Below, one piece after another: positions 35,415 to 45,725 of a stretch of 64,000 nucleotides of DNA. The stretch covers positions 467,193 to 531,192 of the forward strand of contig NZ_JAHLQJ010000001.1 of the NCBI RefSeq assembly GCF_018919145.1, read 5' to 3'. The translations under genes and the position numbers were made by a program. The notes beneath the pieces were generated by a model. That model saw only the letters and a list, made by a program, of their open reading frames with translations. It was not told the origin of the DNA and made no database searches. Origin of the DNA: Paenibacillus brevis. Its GTDB lineage: Bacteria; Bacillota; Bacilli; Paenibacillales; Paenibacillaceae. Numbering within the stretch: position 1 is the first letter of the stretch; every line of letters begins with the position of its first letter.

Positions 35415-36620
35415 TCAATAGCTTGCAGATGCCTGGTCCTCCACAGAAGTAAGCGGCTTGGTCTTCTGCATTGAGGCCGGAACATTCCCCAGAATAACGG
35501 AGGCATACGGCAATCTTTTGAAGCAGAATTGGGTGAATACCCAGGACAGGGCCAAGGCAAGGAATGCCCCGCCAAGAATGTACAAGAAGTAAGCCAGTCC
35601 AATCCCCTCTCCAATCAGGCGATACCGAAGGTGCCGATAGACCAGCAGAACAGCAGGATGGAACAAATAAATAGCAAACGACAGCTCCCCAAAGCGGGTA
35701 AGCCAGCGAAGCCACCTAGCGGATGCATGGCGATAGACCACAAAGGCGGCATGAAGCAATACAAGCGCAGAAAGCAGGAGGTGAATATTCCAGACCAGTT
35801 CAAAGGTATATGTACTTGCTATATAAATTCGCTGCCGCATCATGTAGTAGAGTTGTACATCGACCATCGACAGAATGAGCCATCCTCCCCACAGGGAAGC
35901 TGTTGCTATCTTTTGACGATTAGTAGACTCACTCCATCCTTTGCTAAGCCAATCCTTAATGTAATCAAAATAGACTGCGGCAGCCGCCCCAAGCAAATAG
36001 AATGAAAAATAGGAGGGTGCGAAGCTGCCCTTATTGACTAATTGCAAATCATACTTGTTCCAGATGAAGAACGCCCATTGAAGCCCGAGTCCGATCGGAA
36101 TAATCCAGGCCACCGCTGCTTTGCTTCGGCCCATTTTCTGAATCAACCATAGCAGCAGCGGAAACAGAAGGTAAAACTGAATACTGATGAAGACAAAGTA
36201 CAGGTGGGTATATGCCGACCCGGTCAGCAGTTGAATACCAAGCTTGCCGAGAATCTCCGTAACCGAAAGTTTGAACAGCTCCTTAGTGTACCAGGAGACC
36301 ACAAAAAAGTAGCAACAGGAGACCAGTACATAAGGAAGAATGATGTATAAAAGCCGTTTTTTATAGAAGCGTCGGATTCGCTCTACCGTATAGGACTTAC
36401 TGTAATAATTATAGAAGAGCACGAAGCTGCTAAGAAAGATAAAGGAGCTTGTCCCGACCCGGAAAAAGATGTTCATCCAGTTATAAAAATAATGGATCGG
36501 AGAGGATAGAGCCTGCTCAGCTGCTGCAAATGAAGAGGCATGCACCTGAATGACGCAAAAAATCGCAAACGCCCGGAATAAATCCAGTTGAGGAAGCCGT
36601 TCTTTCATTTTCGATACCAC
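35415..36620 (-). CDS. Membrane acyltransferase 3 family protein
   Basis: About 400 residues with ten hydrophobic segments and family features: LDLFRAFAIFCVIQVHAS at the start (catalytic His), ten-segment core, and GELSFAIYLFHPAVLL near the end. Such proteins O-acylate cell-wall or exported glycans at the membrane. The start is uncertain: GTG at 36620 has GGGAG eight bases upstream, while GTG at 36629 and an ATG at 36608 are alternatives. It is a single gene, upstream of and co-directional with the his operon. Confidence 0.85.
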   Translation of the reverse strand: MVSKMKERLPQLDLFRAFAIFCVIQVHASSFAAAEQALSSPIHYFYNWMNIFFRVGTSSFIFLSSFVLFYNYYSKSYTVERIRRFYKKRLLYIILPYVLVSCCYFFVVSWYTKELFKLSVTEILGKLGIQLLTGSAYTHLYFVFISIQFYLLFPLLLWLIQKMGRSKAAVAWIIPIGLGLQWAFFIWNKYDLQLVNKGSFAPSYFSFYLLGAAAAVYFDYIKDWLSKGWSESTNRQKIATASLWGGWLILSMVDVQLYYMMRQRIYIASTYTFELVWNIHLLLSALVLLHAAFVVYRHASARWLRWLTRFGELSFAIYLFHPAVLLVYRHLRYRLIGEGIGLAYFLYILGGAFLALALSWVFTQFCFKRLPYASVILGNVPASMQKTKPLTSVEDQASASY

Positions 36621-36829
36621 ATCATCCACTCCCAGCCGGTAATTTCTAATAAGTTACCCAATCAAGCTGAAATCAAGCTGAATGAAGCCGAAAACCCAGA
36701 TATAATTCATCATAACTGCAACTGGAAAATTTTAAAACCATTTGTGTCACTTGGAAGTCTTAACTATAGAGATCAAGATTACTGGCCGGTAATCCCATGC
36801 TACTGAATGACGAGGAAAGGAACCCTGAA

Positions 36830-37357
36830 ATGGATGAAAATGAATGGGCTGCACATGCACGTCATGGTGATGAGCTAGCCTTCAATCAATTAGTATCTTT
36901 GCATAAAAGGAAGCTTTACGGTATTGCATACAGCTATCTGCGTAATGAGGCTGATGCTTTGGATGTGCTGCAGGATAGCGTATGCAAGGCCTGGTTGAAG
37001 AAAGCTACCCTCAGAGATCATGATGCCTTCCTGCCTTGGATTACCCGCATCCTGATAAACGGTTGTATCGATGATCTGAAGCGAAAGCAGAGGGTACTAC
37101 CTAAATCCGAAGCTGGGTATGAAGGAACGCATGAGATGATGACCATTTACAGAATGGATCTTGAAATAGCTCTTACCCATCTTAAGCCCAAATACCGGCA
37201 TGTACTGATTTTGAAGTACTATCATGACATGACATTGTCGGACATCGCCAAAATTATGGATCGGCCTGAGGGTACGGTTAAGACCTGGCTACACCAGGCG
37301 CTTAAGCAGGTAAAAAAACAAATCAATAAAGGGGGAGCCATACTATGGAGCATCTAG
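36830..37357 (+). CDS. ECF-type RNA polymerase sigma factor
   Basis: About 175 residues with region 2 (FNQLVSLHKRKLYGIAYSYLRNEADALDVLQDSVCKAW) and region 4 (YRHVLILKYYHDMTLSDIAKIMDRPEGTVKTWLHQALKQVKK). ATG at 36830 has AAAGGA upstream; an in-frame ATG at 36797 is less likely. The next gene overlaps and encodes its membrane anti-sigma factor, which is broken, so this sigma factor may be unrestrained or the pair may be decaying. Confidence 0.88.
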   Translation: MDENEWAAHARHGDELAFNQLVSLHKRKLYGIAYSYLRNEADALDVLQDSVCKAWLKKATLRDHDAFLPWITRILINGCIDDLKRKQRVLPKSEAGYEGTHEMMTIYRMDLEIALTHLKPKYRHVLILKYYHDMTLSDIAKIMDRPEGTVKTWLHQALKQVKKQINKGGAILWSI

Positions 37358-38459
37358 AGAACTTCCGGTTTCACGAAATTAAGCAGGAAATTGAAGCTGC
37401 GAGCGGAGAAGTGGCTGAGGATAGACTCAATCAGGCCATCGCGAAGGGACTTCATCGTGCCAAAAGAGCCCGTATCAAGAGACAAATCGGTTTTCAAGTC
37501 GGGATCATGGCCGGGCTTCTCACCCTGTCTGTATTTTTGCTAAGTTATTGGGGACAGGACATGGAAGGCTGGGGGAACTCCACTTCAACATCTGCTGTTC
37601 AAGGGAAAAATACAAGACCGTTCAGCATCTAACTTACAGCTTGTCCTTTGACACATCACCTCCCGGGCTAATTGTCTTTTCCGGAAAGATGTCGTCTGAC
37701 CGTTCTTATGAAGATGACAGCCCATTTGAAATTTCTATCGAGTGGAATCCGGATATTTATAAAGATATGCAGCGCACGATTGCACTGAATCAAACGGGAG
37801 TTATTGAAGGGCATTCATTTACTCTGAATAATCTCGTATTGACCCCCATCGCCACAACGCTGTCTGTCCATACAGAACCACAAGCTAGTACAGGAATTGA
37901 GGGCTTTATCAATAGCAAGCTGATTTTGGATCGTAAACAGGAGGGGCAGTTTAGACAGGCTATCTATCCAAGAAACTCCGAGTACAGGTATATAGAAGCC
38001 GGTGATAACTTAAGCTTGTCGCGGCTAATCTTCGATAACATTTACTATCGTGACATCACGGAGATCACTTTCCAAGCATCAGGCATTACGCTAAATTCGC
38101 GTCAACCGTTTGAAATTATCATGGACACTGTGGAGAAGCAAATAAAGTCCGCTCCACCCAACTTTACGCTACTCAGCTTGAAAGAAAACAATGCTCAGGA
38201 GGTAGAACTTCAGCTTCGTTACAGTCCTTCTCAGCCCGATAATCCTGATCTTGAACACTTATCCTTTGATTTTAACCGCAGTTTCCTGGACCAGGAAGGG
38301 AACCAGCATCGCTTCCTTAGTGGAGACTATTTAAATAGGGTAGCCATTCTCAAATTCGATGCATTGTCTTATCCACAACTCTTGACCTTCACAGGTAAAC
38401 AGATCACCAAGAAACAAATAAAGCATTCTGTTCAATGGGATTTCCCTTTTGTTGAATAG
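37345..38459 (+). pseudogene. Frameshifted membrane anti-sigma factor (DUF4179/DUF5643 type)
   Basis: The first part (37345-37632) encodes a cytoplasmic anti-sigma-like segment and one membrane helix (QVGIMAGLLTLSVFLLSYWG), then stops. The rest of the expected extracytoplasmic domain continues in a different frame to 38459 (ITLNSRQPFEI, LTLNNLVLTPIATTLSVHTEP) without its own start signals. One inserted base in the shared window 37548-37632, for example in the G5 run at 37571-37575 or the A5 run at 37606-37610, would join the two. The segment between helix and DUF5643-like part is also shorter than usual. A true mutation, a sequencing error, or recoding are possible. Confidence 0.7.
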
Positions 38460-38592
38460 TAAGCACAGACTTCATAAAGAACAGTTTTTCGGAATGATGC
38501 TTGATACTTGACTCACCTTATCAGACTACTCTTTGGGTGCAACCGATTCTCTGATTAACCATCTGCCTCCCGCTGTCGGATATTTTAAACTC

Positions 38593-38779
38593 CTAACGGA
38601 CATTCTAGACTCTTAGCGGACTTGTTCTCATGATTCGAAGGGTTAAACGGACATTTCGGGCGCTTAGGACGCTCAAGCGACTCTGGTTCACTCCATTCTA
38701 CTCTCTTAGCAGCCAAAATGTCCGTTACAATTCTGGCTCATCCAAAGGCGGACCGTAAGAAGACATAATGTCCGTTGGA
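38593..38779. repeat. Cluster of AACGGACAT-family inverted repeats
   Basis: Forward arms CTAACGGACATTCT (38593-38606), TTAGCGGACTTG (38613) and TTAAACGGACATTTC (38643) face reverse arms AAAATGTCCGTTA (38715-38727) and ATAATGTCCGTTGG (38766-38779). This is a second, more complex copy of the element at 11908-11992, inside the 500-base gene-free gap 38460-38958. Confidence 0.65.
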
Positions 38780-38811
38780 CCAAGCGCACACTCCCTTCAG
38801 ACCAAACACAC

Positions 38812-38881
38812 AAAGAAACCGTCTCCTTTTGGTTTAGGGTTGGGTGGTACCTCCATTTTCCAAAGAGCGGTTTCTTTTTTT
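38812..38881 (+). terminator. Strong hairpin with T-box-like GGGTGGTACC in its loop
   Basis: AAAGAAACCG (38812-38821) pairs with CGGTTTCTTT (38868-38877). CTC/GAG and TTTGG/CCAAA extend the stem inward, and a T7 run follows. The loop contains GGGTGGTACC (38842-38851), which matches the core of the T-box antiterminator. No stem I or specifier is visible upstream and no plus-strand gene follows, so this is an orphan terminator or a T-box remnant. Confidence 0.5.
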
Positions 38882-38893
38882 GACGAAATGGAA

Positions 38894-38938
38894 GAGGGTT
38901 CCCCTCAGTTCATCATATGATCACTTTTGGGAACCCTC
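38894..38938. terminator. Terminator-like hairpin beyond the CMD gene
   Basis: GAGGGTTCCC (38894-38903) pairs perfectly with GGGAACCCTC (38929-38938), with CTGTCTTTT following on the plus strand. It lies just beyond the stop of the minus-strand gene at 38959 and probably ends it. Confidence 0.55.
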
Positions 38939-38958
38939 CTGTCTTTTACCCCTCTATT

Positions 38959-39276
38959 CTATTCATCGAACGCCTTCAAAGCTGCGGGCAGGACCTCGAT
39001 CACGGTATTGCCCACGGCAGGCAGTCCAATAAGCACGGTGCTGATAATTTCATCTCTTGTTACGCCTAGCTCCTTCGCATGCTTCACGTGGAATGGAATT
39101 CCCCCATGCATTCTCAAAGCGGACAGCACGGCAATATAAGCCAGTTCCTCTGTCTTGGGGTCAAGCTTGCTAGCTTGTCCAAGCCTCGCCACCGTGTCCA
39201 TCCAAATTTGCTGCTGCTCGGGGGCTTCCCGGATAAACGTCTGGAACGCATTGCTGACATTTGCCATCTCACTCAC
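38959..39276 (-). CDS. Carboxymuconolactone decarboxylase family protein
   Basis: The roughly 105-residue CMD-fold protein has LDPKTEELAYIAVLSALRMHGGIPFHVKHAKELGVTRDEI. The CxxC of the peroxidase-like AhpD branch is absent (HGGIPFH), so alkylhydroperoxidase activity is not expected. GTG at 39276 is chosen because GAGGAGA lies upstream at good distance; a TTG at 39294 overlaps that site. Substrate unknown. Confidence 0.8.
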   Translation of the reverse strand: MSEMANVSNAFQTFIREAPEQQQIWMDTVARLGQASKLDPKTEELAYIAVLSALRMHGGIPFHVKHAKELGVTRDEIISTVLIGLPAVGNTVIEVLPAALKAFDE

Positions 39277-39325
39277 GCGAACCCATCTCCTCAAATGGAA
39301 TAACCTACCCTATCCATTTCCACAC

Positions 39326-39847
39326 TCAGGGCTTAATTCCTTCCGGTGTCTTTCGCTGCAACTCCTGCAGCGGATTGCCGCCGACGAAGGTACCGGGAGC
39401 TACATCCTTATGTACTACGGAACCGGCAGCAACGACTGCGCCGTCTCCGATGGTGACTCCGGGCAGGATTGTGGTATTGGCACCGATCAGCACCTCGTCT
39501 CCAATGACGACCTCACCGAGCCGATATTCGCGAATCATGTATTCATGAGCGAGAATCGTGGTGTTGTAGCCGATCACCGAGTTACGCCCTACGGTAATTT
39601 TCTCCGGAAAGAAGACGTCGACCATCACCATCAGGCCGAATGCCGTATGCTCTCCGACCCGCATCCCAAGAATATGGCGATAAATCCAATTCTTTATGGA
39701 GAGAACCGGACAGTACCGACTAATCTGGATAAAGATAAAGTTCTTTACACCCTTCCATGGGCTGACCGTCCGATAAAGCTGCCATAATGCATTCGGCCCT
39801 TCAACGGGATAGCGGGTAACCTTTCTCACCGCAGCTTCGACTCCCAT
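39326..39847 (-). CDS. Left-handed beta-helix acyltransferase, YvoF-like
   Basis: The 173-residue protein has hexapeptide repeats (ITVGRNSVIGYNTTIL, VVIGDEVLIGANTTILPGVTIGDGAVVAAGSVV) typical of acetyl- or acyl-CoA-dependent transferases. It overlaps ppaX and belongs to the conserved hprK-lgt-ppaX-yvoF block. An alternative start is GTG at 39829. The acceptor is unknown, perhaps an envelope sugar. Confidence 0.88.
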   Translation of the reverse strand: MGVEAAVRKVTRYPVEGPNALWQLYRTVSPWKGVKNFIFIQISRYCPVLSIKNWIYRHILGMRVGEHTAFGLMVMVDVFFPEKITVGRNSVIGYNTTILAHEYMIREYRLGEVVIGDEVLIGANTTILPGVTIGDGAVVAAGSVVHKDVAPGTFVGGNPLQELQRKTPEGIKP

Positions 39848-40482
39848 CCCAACAAACTGTATAAATCGGTCATATCCTGCAGGATCACATCCGGCTCATA
39901 CTTCCTTAGCTCTTCCTCACCCTTCAGCGACCAAGCCACCCCGGCGGCCAGTACACCTGCAGCCTTGGCCGACTTGATATCCGCAGGGCTGTCCCCTACC
40001 ATCACCGTACACGCCGGATCGGTCCCAAGTTGTTCTATCGCTGTTAGTACCGGCTCCGGGTGAGGCTTGGGATGCTCCACATCCTGTACCGTTACGATGA
40101 CGTCCATATATTGCTTCAACTTGAACATCTCTAGTGCACGGAGTGTCGTCGGCCGGATTTTGGTAGTAACCACGCCGAGCCGGATACCTTCAGCATGCAA
40201 GGTCGAGATGACCTCATGAACGCGAGGGAACTCGGCAACCATACTGTCGTGATGGGCATAATTGAATTCCCGATAATCTGCGACTAGATCTTCAACCTCC
40301 TGCCGGCCCGAAAAGGTTTGCAGCTGATGCTCGAGCGTCATTCCCATATAAGGAATAATCTGTTCTCTGGCATAGGGCTGTCCGGGAAAATTCTTCCCCA
40401 TCACATGGATGAAGCTGCTGATAATCAGCTCATTCGTATCGATAATCGTACCGTCCAGGTCAAACAATACCGTGTTAATCAT
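39826..40482 (-). CDS. ppaX: Pyrophosphatase PpaX (HAD superfamily)
   Basis: The 218-residue HAD hydrolase has DLDGT (D8, D10), VVTTK and VMVGDSPADIKSAKAAG. PpaX hydrolyses the pyrophosphate released when HPr kinase/phosphorylase dephosphorylates P-Ser-HPr, which explains its linkage to hprK. ATG at 40482 has AAAGGAG upstream. Confidence 0.92.
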   Translation of the reverse strand: MINTVLFDLDGTIIDTNELIISSFIHVMGKNFPGQPYAREQIIPYMGMTLEHQLQTFSGRQEVEDLVADYREFNYAHHDSMVAEFPRVHEVISTLHAEGIRLGVVTTKIRPTTLRALEMFKLKQYMDVIVTVQDVEHPKPHPEPVLTAIEQLGTDPACTVMVGDSPADIKSAKAAGVLAAGVAWSLKGEEELRKYEPDVILQDMTDLYSLLGWESKLR

Positions 40483-40498
40483 GCAGCAAAATACTCCT

Positions 40499-41545
40499 TT
40501 ACGCCTTCGGTCCGTGCTCCCCTTGATGATCCTCCGATGGATGGTTCTCAGCAACGGCACTTTCATTGACTACGGGCTGTTCAGCCTGCCCAGGATCTGC
40601 CGTGACGGGCAAGGCTTCCGCCTCCTGCAGCTTGGTTGAGACAATGGGATCCAAGTATCTTGGAAGATCAACCACTGTTTTTCTCCTGTATATAATAATA
40701 CCAACCGCTACGATTACAATGACAATCGCCAGCATTTGAGAGATCCGGACATTGCCGTAGGACGGTGCCAAATAGCCCTGTTCAAATCCAAACCAGGTCA
40801 TCGGTGCCCACATGCCATTGATTAGCGAAGCCAACCAATCGGCACCCTGGAAGCCCAGGCTATCCGTTCTAAGCGCTTCGATAAAGAACCGCCCGATGGA
40901 ATACCAGATGAAGTAAGACATGAACAGCTCACCAGCTCGCAAAAACTTCTGTCTGCGAAGTACAAGCAATATGAGAATGCCAACTACATTCCACAGGGAC
41001 TCATAGAGGAAAGTCGGATGATGAAAGACTCCCTGAACATTCATCTGATTCACAATAAAATCAGGCAGATGCAAATTGCCTCTCAGAAAGTTCTCCGTCG
41101 TCGGTCCGCCGTAGGCCTCCTGGTTCACAAAGTTCCCCCAGCGTCCGATGATTTGTCCAATCAGCAGGGATGGCGCGCAGATATCCGCAATGCGCCAGAA
41201 GTTATAGCCTTTCTTCCGCACATAGATCACCGCGGCAATAATCGCACCGATCAATGCGCCATAGATGGCGATCCCGCCATTCCAAATCTTGAAGATGTCA
41301 ATCAGATTGTTCTTGTAGTCATCCCACATGAAGGCGACATAGTAAATCCGCGCCCCTACAATCGCAGAAGGGACACCGATCAGGAGCAGGTCCATAAAGA
41401 AATCCTGCGAGATGTTAAACCGTTTCCCTTCCCAGATCGCTAGCAGCAGGCCCATCAATGCGGCACTACCCAGGATCAGTCCATACCAATGAATATCCAG
41501 GCTGCCGATTGAAAAAGCGATGGGATTAATCAACAATGTGTTCAT
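40499..41545 (-). CDS. lgt: Prolipoprotein diacylglyceryl transferase
   Basis: Seven membrane segments and the Lgt signature IGQIIGRWGNFVNQEAYGG identify it. It moves diacylglycerol from phosphatidylglycerol onto the lipobox Cys. The last roughly 60 residues (after YRRKTVVDLPRYLDP) form an acidic, Pro/Glu-rich tail beyond the usual end of the enzyme. GGAGAGTGAAGG precedes the ATG. Confidence 0.95.
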   Translation of the reverse strand: MNTLLINPIAFSIGSLDIHWYGLILGSAALMGLLLAIWEGKRFNISQDFFMDLLLIGVPSAIVGARIYYVAFMWDDYKNNLIDIFKIWNGGIAIYGALIGAIIAAVIYVRKKGYNFWRIADICAPSLLIGQIIGRWGNFVNQEAYGGPTTENFLRGNLHLPDFIVNQMNVQGVFHHPTFLYESLWNVVGILILLVLRRQKFLRAGELFMSYFIWYSIGRFFIEALRTDSLGFQGADWLASLINGMWAPMTWFGFEQGYLAPSYGNVRISQMLAIVIVIVAVGIIIYRRKTVVDLPRYLDPIVSTKLQEAEALPVTADPGQAEQPVVNESAVAENHPSEDHQGEHGPKA

Positions 41546-41556
41546 CCTTCACTCTC

Positions 41557-42498
41557 CTAATCCAAATCGTCAATATCTTCCGCAATCGTCTCCGTCAGCT
41601 TCGTTGTAAATTGAAGGGCTGCATTATACCCCATCCGCTTCAGGCGGAAGTTCATGGCTGCAACCTCAATAATAACCGCCAGGTTTCGGCCCGGACGAAC
41701 CGGAATCGTCACCAAAGGAACATCGGTATCAATGATGCGTGTGGTCTCTTCGTCAAGACCGAGACGGTCATACTGCTTCTCTTGCTGCCAGGCTTCAAGT
41801 CTGACTACCAGGGTAATCCGTTTGTTATTGCGGATCGCGCCGGCACCGAAGAGCGTCATCACATTAATGATACCCACGCCGCGAATTTCTAGCAGGTGGC
41901 GGATCAGTTCCGGTGCAGAACCATGAAGCTGGTTGTCCGAGGTTTGACGAATCTCCACCGCATCATCCGCGATCAGGCGGTGTCCACGCTTAACCAACTC
42001 CAACGCGGTTTCACTCTTCCCGATCCCGCTGCTGCCGGTAATCAGCATTCCCACGCCATACACATCCACCAACACACCATGAATCGTGGCGGTAGGCGCC
42101 AGCTTCCGTTCCAGAAAGCTGGTGATACGGCTCGACAGAATCGTCGTTGCCATACTGCTGCGAAGTACAGGAATCTGCTTATTCGAGCTGATCTCGATGA
42201 GCTCCTGTGGTACTTCCCAGGATCTTGTGACGATAATGCATGGAGTCTCTTCACTGCTGCATAACCGCTCCATGCGATCCTTCCGTTCTTCGATCGGAAG
42301 CATTTCATAGAAAGCCAGCTCAGTCTTTCCTAGAATCTGGACGCGCTCTGGCGGGTGATATTCAAAATAACCGGCCATTTCAAGGCCCGGGCGATACAGA
42401 TCATCCACGGTAATCGAACGCTTCAGTCCTTGCTCTCCGGACACGACTTCCAGCCCGAACTGATTGACAAGCTCAGATACTTTCACCTTTTTAGGCAT
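41557..42498 (-). CDS. hprK: HPr kinase/phosphorylase
   Basis: The 313-residue enzyme has Walker A GSSGIGKS (155-162), catalytic H140, and the signature [19 protein letters not shown]. It phosphorylates HPr on serine for carbon catabolite control and reverses it with phosphate. ATG at 42498 has GGAAAGGAAG upstream; upstream in-frame ATGs are discounted. It lies 80 bases downstream of the GAP1-like gene. Confidence 0.96.
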   Translation of the reverse strand: MPKKVKVSELVNQFGLEVVSGEQGLKRSITVDDLYRPGLEMAGYFEYHPPERVQILGKTELAFYEMLPIEERKDRMERLCSSEETPCIIVTRSWEVPQELIEISSNKQIPVLRSSMATTILSSRITSFLERKLAPTATIHGVLVDVYGVGMLITGSSGIGKSETALELVKRGHRLIADDAVEIRQTSDNQLHGSAPELIRHLLEIRGVGIINVMTLFGAGAIRNNKRITLVVRLEAWQQEKQYDRLGLDEETTRIIDTDVPLVTIPVRPGRNLAVIIEVAAMNFRLKRMGYNAALQFTTKLTETIAEDIDDLD

Positions 42499-42578
42499 GG
42501 TGTTCTTCCTTTCCGAGGCATTCCTACTCAAATTCAATACCATTAATGTACTCATCGTATCGGAATTTTCTCTGTAAA

Positions 42579-45500
42579 TCAATCATTACCGGAATCCGAA
42601 GCCCGTTCGGCGTCACCGGAAGACTCTGCATTTCCCGCCTCACCTGCAGGGGTTGAATCCGATGATCCTGTCTCCGGGGATGTCCACGCCATTACCTTGT
42701 AGATTACTCCGTTCACTTGAATTACACTGCCCTCAGGCACTGCTTGATCGAGCACAACAGTAACCCGTCCTGCATACTGATCCGGACTTGTCTTGGTCAC
42801 CTTCGGCAGGCCGGCATTGTTGTCCGCTCCACCAGAAACCGCGGTCCCTTCAGATTCGGATTTCCCAGCCTCAACCGCTTCGCCAGTGTCCTCTCCAGCA
42901 GTATCTGCTTTGTCTTGATCTGCAGCTTGGCCATCAGGTTGATCCGCAGCATCTGTATTGTCTTGATTTACTACTCCATCACCGGTTCCGTTTCCGTCCT
43001 CAACATGATCCGCAGCTCCATCTGTTGCCGGAGCATCTGAGGTACCGGAGGTATCCTGGGTATCCCCGGCGTCTGAACCCACTTGCTTCGGAAGCGCACA
43101 TCCGCTTTCATAGTTCTGTATCGGCACCGCTTGCGGATCCAAGCCTGGCGCTGTAATCGTCAACTCGGTCGGTGTGAATTCCGCGCACTGGGTCAGATCA
43201 TCAAACGGGAAAATCAAACGCGTCTGTTCTTTCTCACCCTCAGAAACGATCAGCCTCTGGGCATAGACGATCAGTTTTTCTTCAGTATTCCCTTCGTCCG
43301 CCACTACCGGAGGAGTCTCCGGAACCGGATCAGCCTTTCCGATTACGCCGGTCTGTTTCAGAACCAGCCAACTCGCCGCCACAACCAAAATCAGCAGCAC
43401 CATCATCGTAGAACCCATCAAGACCGCCTTCCGATTCCCGGAAAAAAATCGGCTTACCGGCGAGGACAGCTCCAGTTTTGCCTTGTTGAGTACGGTGCCT
43501 AATGCAGGGCCGGCCTTGGTGAAATATTCGCGGCGGTTTTCCCGGCTCTTGAACGCATTTTTATCATGACGCTTGAAATAAGCCAGGATTGCCGCAGCAT
43601 ATGCAGGAACCAGACCGCGCGGACGAGTAAAAATCGGATCGCCCTGCGACCACAGCAAGAACTTGTAAATCATATCCTTATCCGCAGCATCTCTTCGCAA
43701 ATAATCCAGCAATGCGCCGTACTCTACGAATCCGGCATCAGACTCCCGGAAGAAAGCAAGCGCAATTCGCGGAAATTCAGCCGTTTCGATCTCGCCCTGC
43801 AGCCATTTCCGGGCTGTTTGCTGAACCCGGTCCGTCTCCATCGGTCCGAGTCCGGCAAAGATTTCGGCTTCCGGCTTCGATTCGGTGAACAACCGGTAGA
43901 GCGCATGAAGCATGACGGCATGACTGCTGAGTCTGGAATCCCTCAGTTCTTTGGCCAGACGGCTTAAGTCATGTTGTCTCAGAAATTCGGCGCCTACCAC
44001 CTGTTCCTTCGTAAGCCTGTCCAGATCTAACTCGCTAAGCAGCAAGCGAAGTACCGAGGAAGTTAGCAGCTCGGTCATACCGGAGTTTTGGAAGATCCGC
44101 TCACTCTCCGGGACTCCGGCATCCCACTTGCCTATCTCCTTCATCACGATATCCGTAGCTCGCAGAAGCTGGTTCGCACTACGAAGCTTGTCCATCAGCC
44201 GGGTCCGGCTCAATTCCTGGAAGGAATCATTTAGCAGCACGGACGGAAACTTCTTTCCCCAGGTCTGAATCAGATTCAAGAGAGATTTCAGATCGGTTGC
44301 CCGCTGAAATTTAGCACGAATATAAGGATCGAACAAAACCGTCATCAGCCGCTCACTATTCAATACGTTCCTGAAAAAGGCGGCCTCCAGCCCGGTATGT
44401 CCTTCAATCAGTGCATAGAAGGCATCCGCCTCCGCTTGCCGCTCCTGTGTCATAGCGTTGTACAGCGCAAGGATATAATAGGAGACAATCTTGTCCTCCT
44501 GTCCCGCTCCAGGCAAGCCGAAATAATCCCGGAAGCATTCAGCTACAGCGGCAGGCGGGATATGTCCCAGCTTGTTAAGATCAAATTCCCGGTCAAAACG
44601 GGAAAGGAAGAGATCATTCAGCCTCATCCGGGCATCCAGCCCGCCAGGCGGCTTCAAATATTCCAGCAAGCCCCTAAGAACCGTAACCTTGTTCTCTTCG
44701 TAGAGAGACTCTTCACCTTGCTCGATCCGATAATATACAGCCAACTCATGATAACTCGATAAGGCCGACTTCCGTTCGCCTTCCATGCCGGAAAGCATCC
44801 CATCCGCAAATTCAAAAAATTCCTGAAGCTGCTCCTTCTGCTCCAAATGGCTCCATACGAAGTCCAAATAAGGCTGACGGGACCAATCCGCATCAATCTG
44901 CCCAAATCGACCGGCCGCCAGATCAAAAATAAAGTCTTTCTCGATACTCCGGTCATGCGGGCGCAAGCTGCCCTTCTCCACAAATTGCACATGAATAAAC
45001 TTTCGGCTCTGCGGCTCCTTCACATAGGACAGGAATCCAAGCCGTCTGCGATGTTCATAGGGTAGGCAGGAAAATATAATTTGCATTAATGAGAGGGAGG
45101 CTCTTGAGATAGCTTCAATGGGAACATCCAGCGAGATATAAACCTTCTTGCGTCCTTCGCCGGAAGCGGTCATGATTGCAAACAGCAATTGCTTGAATAG
45201 CTGTTCATCAAACCCCAGGCGCTCCAAAGCTTCCTTAGCGGAAGTATGAGATCCAAGCGCAGACTCCGATGTCCCTCTTGTCGGCACATCTTCCAGCTCT
45301 GCCAGCTCCATGCCGATCTCCGGATCATAGCTATCTGTAAATGAAGCTGCAAGCCAAGCCTTAAAATTCTCAGTAATTTCCCCGGAACGGCCCGAAGGAA
45401 TAATGTAGTTATGAGTTAAAAAGGCACTTCTCAGCCCCGTGAAATCCACCGGCTGATAGATGCTCCGGCCGAGTACCGTCTCGCCGTTCTCCGAATGAAA

Positions 45501-45725
45501 CAAATGGACGGACTCGGGATACAGCGCTCTATCCTTCTCACTACGGGATACAAGCTCTGCCGGCGCATCATACATACAAAAGGGGTGGAGCACTTTTTTA
45601 ATAAACGCGACATCCAGCCCGGGCGATTTGGCTACCGTATCGAAGCCTTCCGTGGAACGAAAGACGCCCTTCCGTTCCCGGGTATACATCTGTTGCTGGA
45701 TGCTTCCTGGAGAGTTCGGCTTCAA
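42579..45725 (-). CDS. Large GTPase-associated membrane protein (GAP1-like)
   Basis: The 1048-residue protein has an N-terminal region resembling the GTPase-associated GAP1-N2 domain: [45 protein letters not shown] long helical middle part (about 300-760) precedes one membrane helix (about 768-790), placing the C-terminal 255 residues outside the cell. That part has a beta-like section, two Cys (about C856 and C876) that could form a disulfide, an Asp/Gly/Thr-rich low-complexity stretch (about 880-975), and a short beta domain ([22 protein letters not shown]). It overlaps the GTPase gene by four bases, so the two are co-translated. It probably couples GTPase state to the outside. The domain name is from recalled family patterns. 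Confidence 0.7.
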   Translation of the reverse strand: MKPNSPGSIQQQMYTRERKGVFRSTEGFDTVAKSPGLDVAFIKKVLHPFCMYDAPAELVSRSEKDRALYPESVHLFHSENGETVLGRSIYQPVDFTGLRSAFLTHNYIIPSGRSGEITENFKAWLAASFTDSYDPEIGMELAELEDVPTRGTSESALGSHTSAKEALERLGFDEQLFKQLLFAIMTASGEGRKKVYISLDVPIEAISRASLSLMQIIFSCLPYEHRRRLGFLSYVKEPQSRKFIHVQFVEKGSLRPHDRSIEKDFIFDLAAGRFGQIDADWSRQPYLDFVWSHLEQKEQLQEFFEFADGMLSGMEGERKSALSSYHELAVYYRIEQGEESLYEENKVTVLRGLLEYLKPPGGLDARMRLNDLFLSRFDREFDLNKLGHIPPAAVAECFRDYFGLPGAGQEDKIVSYYILALYNAMTQERQAEADAFYALIEGHTGLEAAFFRNVLNSERLMTVLFDPYIRAKFQRATDLKSLLNLIQTWGKKFPSVLLNDSFQELSRTRLMDKLRSANQLLRATDIVMKEIGKWDAGVPESERIFQNSGMTELLTSSVLRLLLSELDLDRLTKEQVVGAEFLRQHDLSRLAKELRDSRLSSHAVMLHALYRLFTESKPEAEIFAGLGPMETDRVQQTARKWLQGEIETAEFPRIALAFFRESDAGFVEYGALLDYLRRDAADKDMIYKFLLWSQGDPIFTRPRGLVPAYAAAILAYFKRHDKNAFKSRENRREYFTKAGPALGTVLNKAKLELSSPVSRFFSGNRKAVLMGSTMMVLLILVVAASWLVLKQTGVIGKADPVPETPPVVADEGNTEEKLIVYAQRLIVSEGEKEQTRLIFPFDDLTQCAEFTPTELTITAPGLDPQAVPIQNYESGCALPKQVGSDAGDTQDTSGTSDAPATDGAADHVEDGNGTGDGVVNQDNTDAADQPDGQAADQDKADTAGEDTGEAVEAGKSESEGTAVSGGADNNAGLPKVTKTSPDQYAGRVTVVLDQAVPEGSVIQVNGVIYKVMAWTSPETGSSDSTPAGEAGNAESSGDAERASDSGND

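Noticed and set aside
37548..38459. Treating the second anti-sigma frame as an independent gene
   Set aside because: Its first roughly 25 codons are translated from the first frame's coding region, no ribosome site precedes it, and the domain only makes sense as the outer part of the upstream gene.
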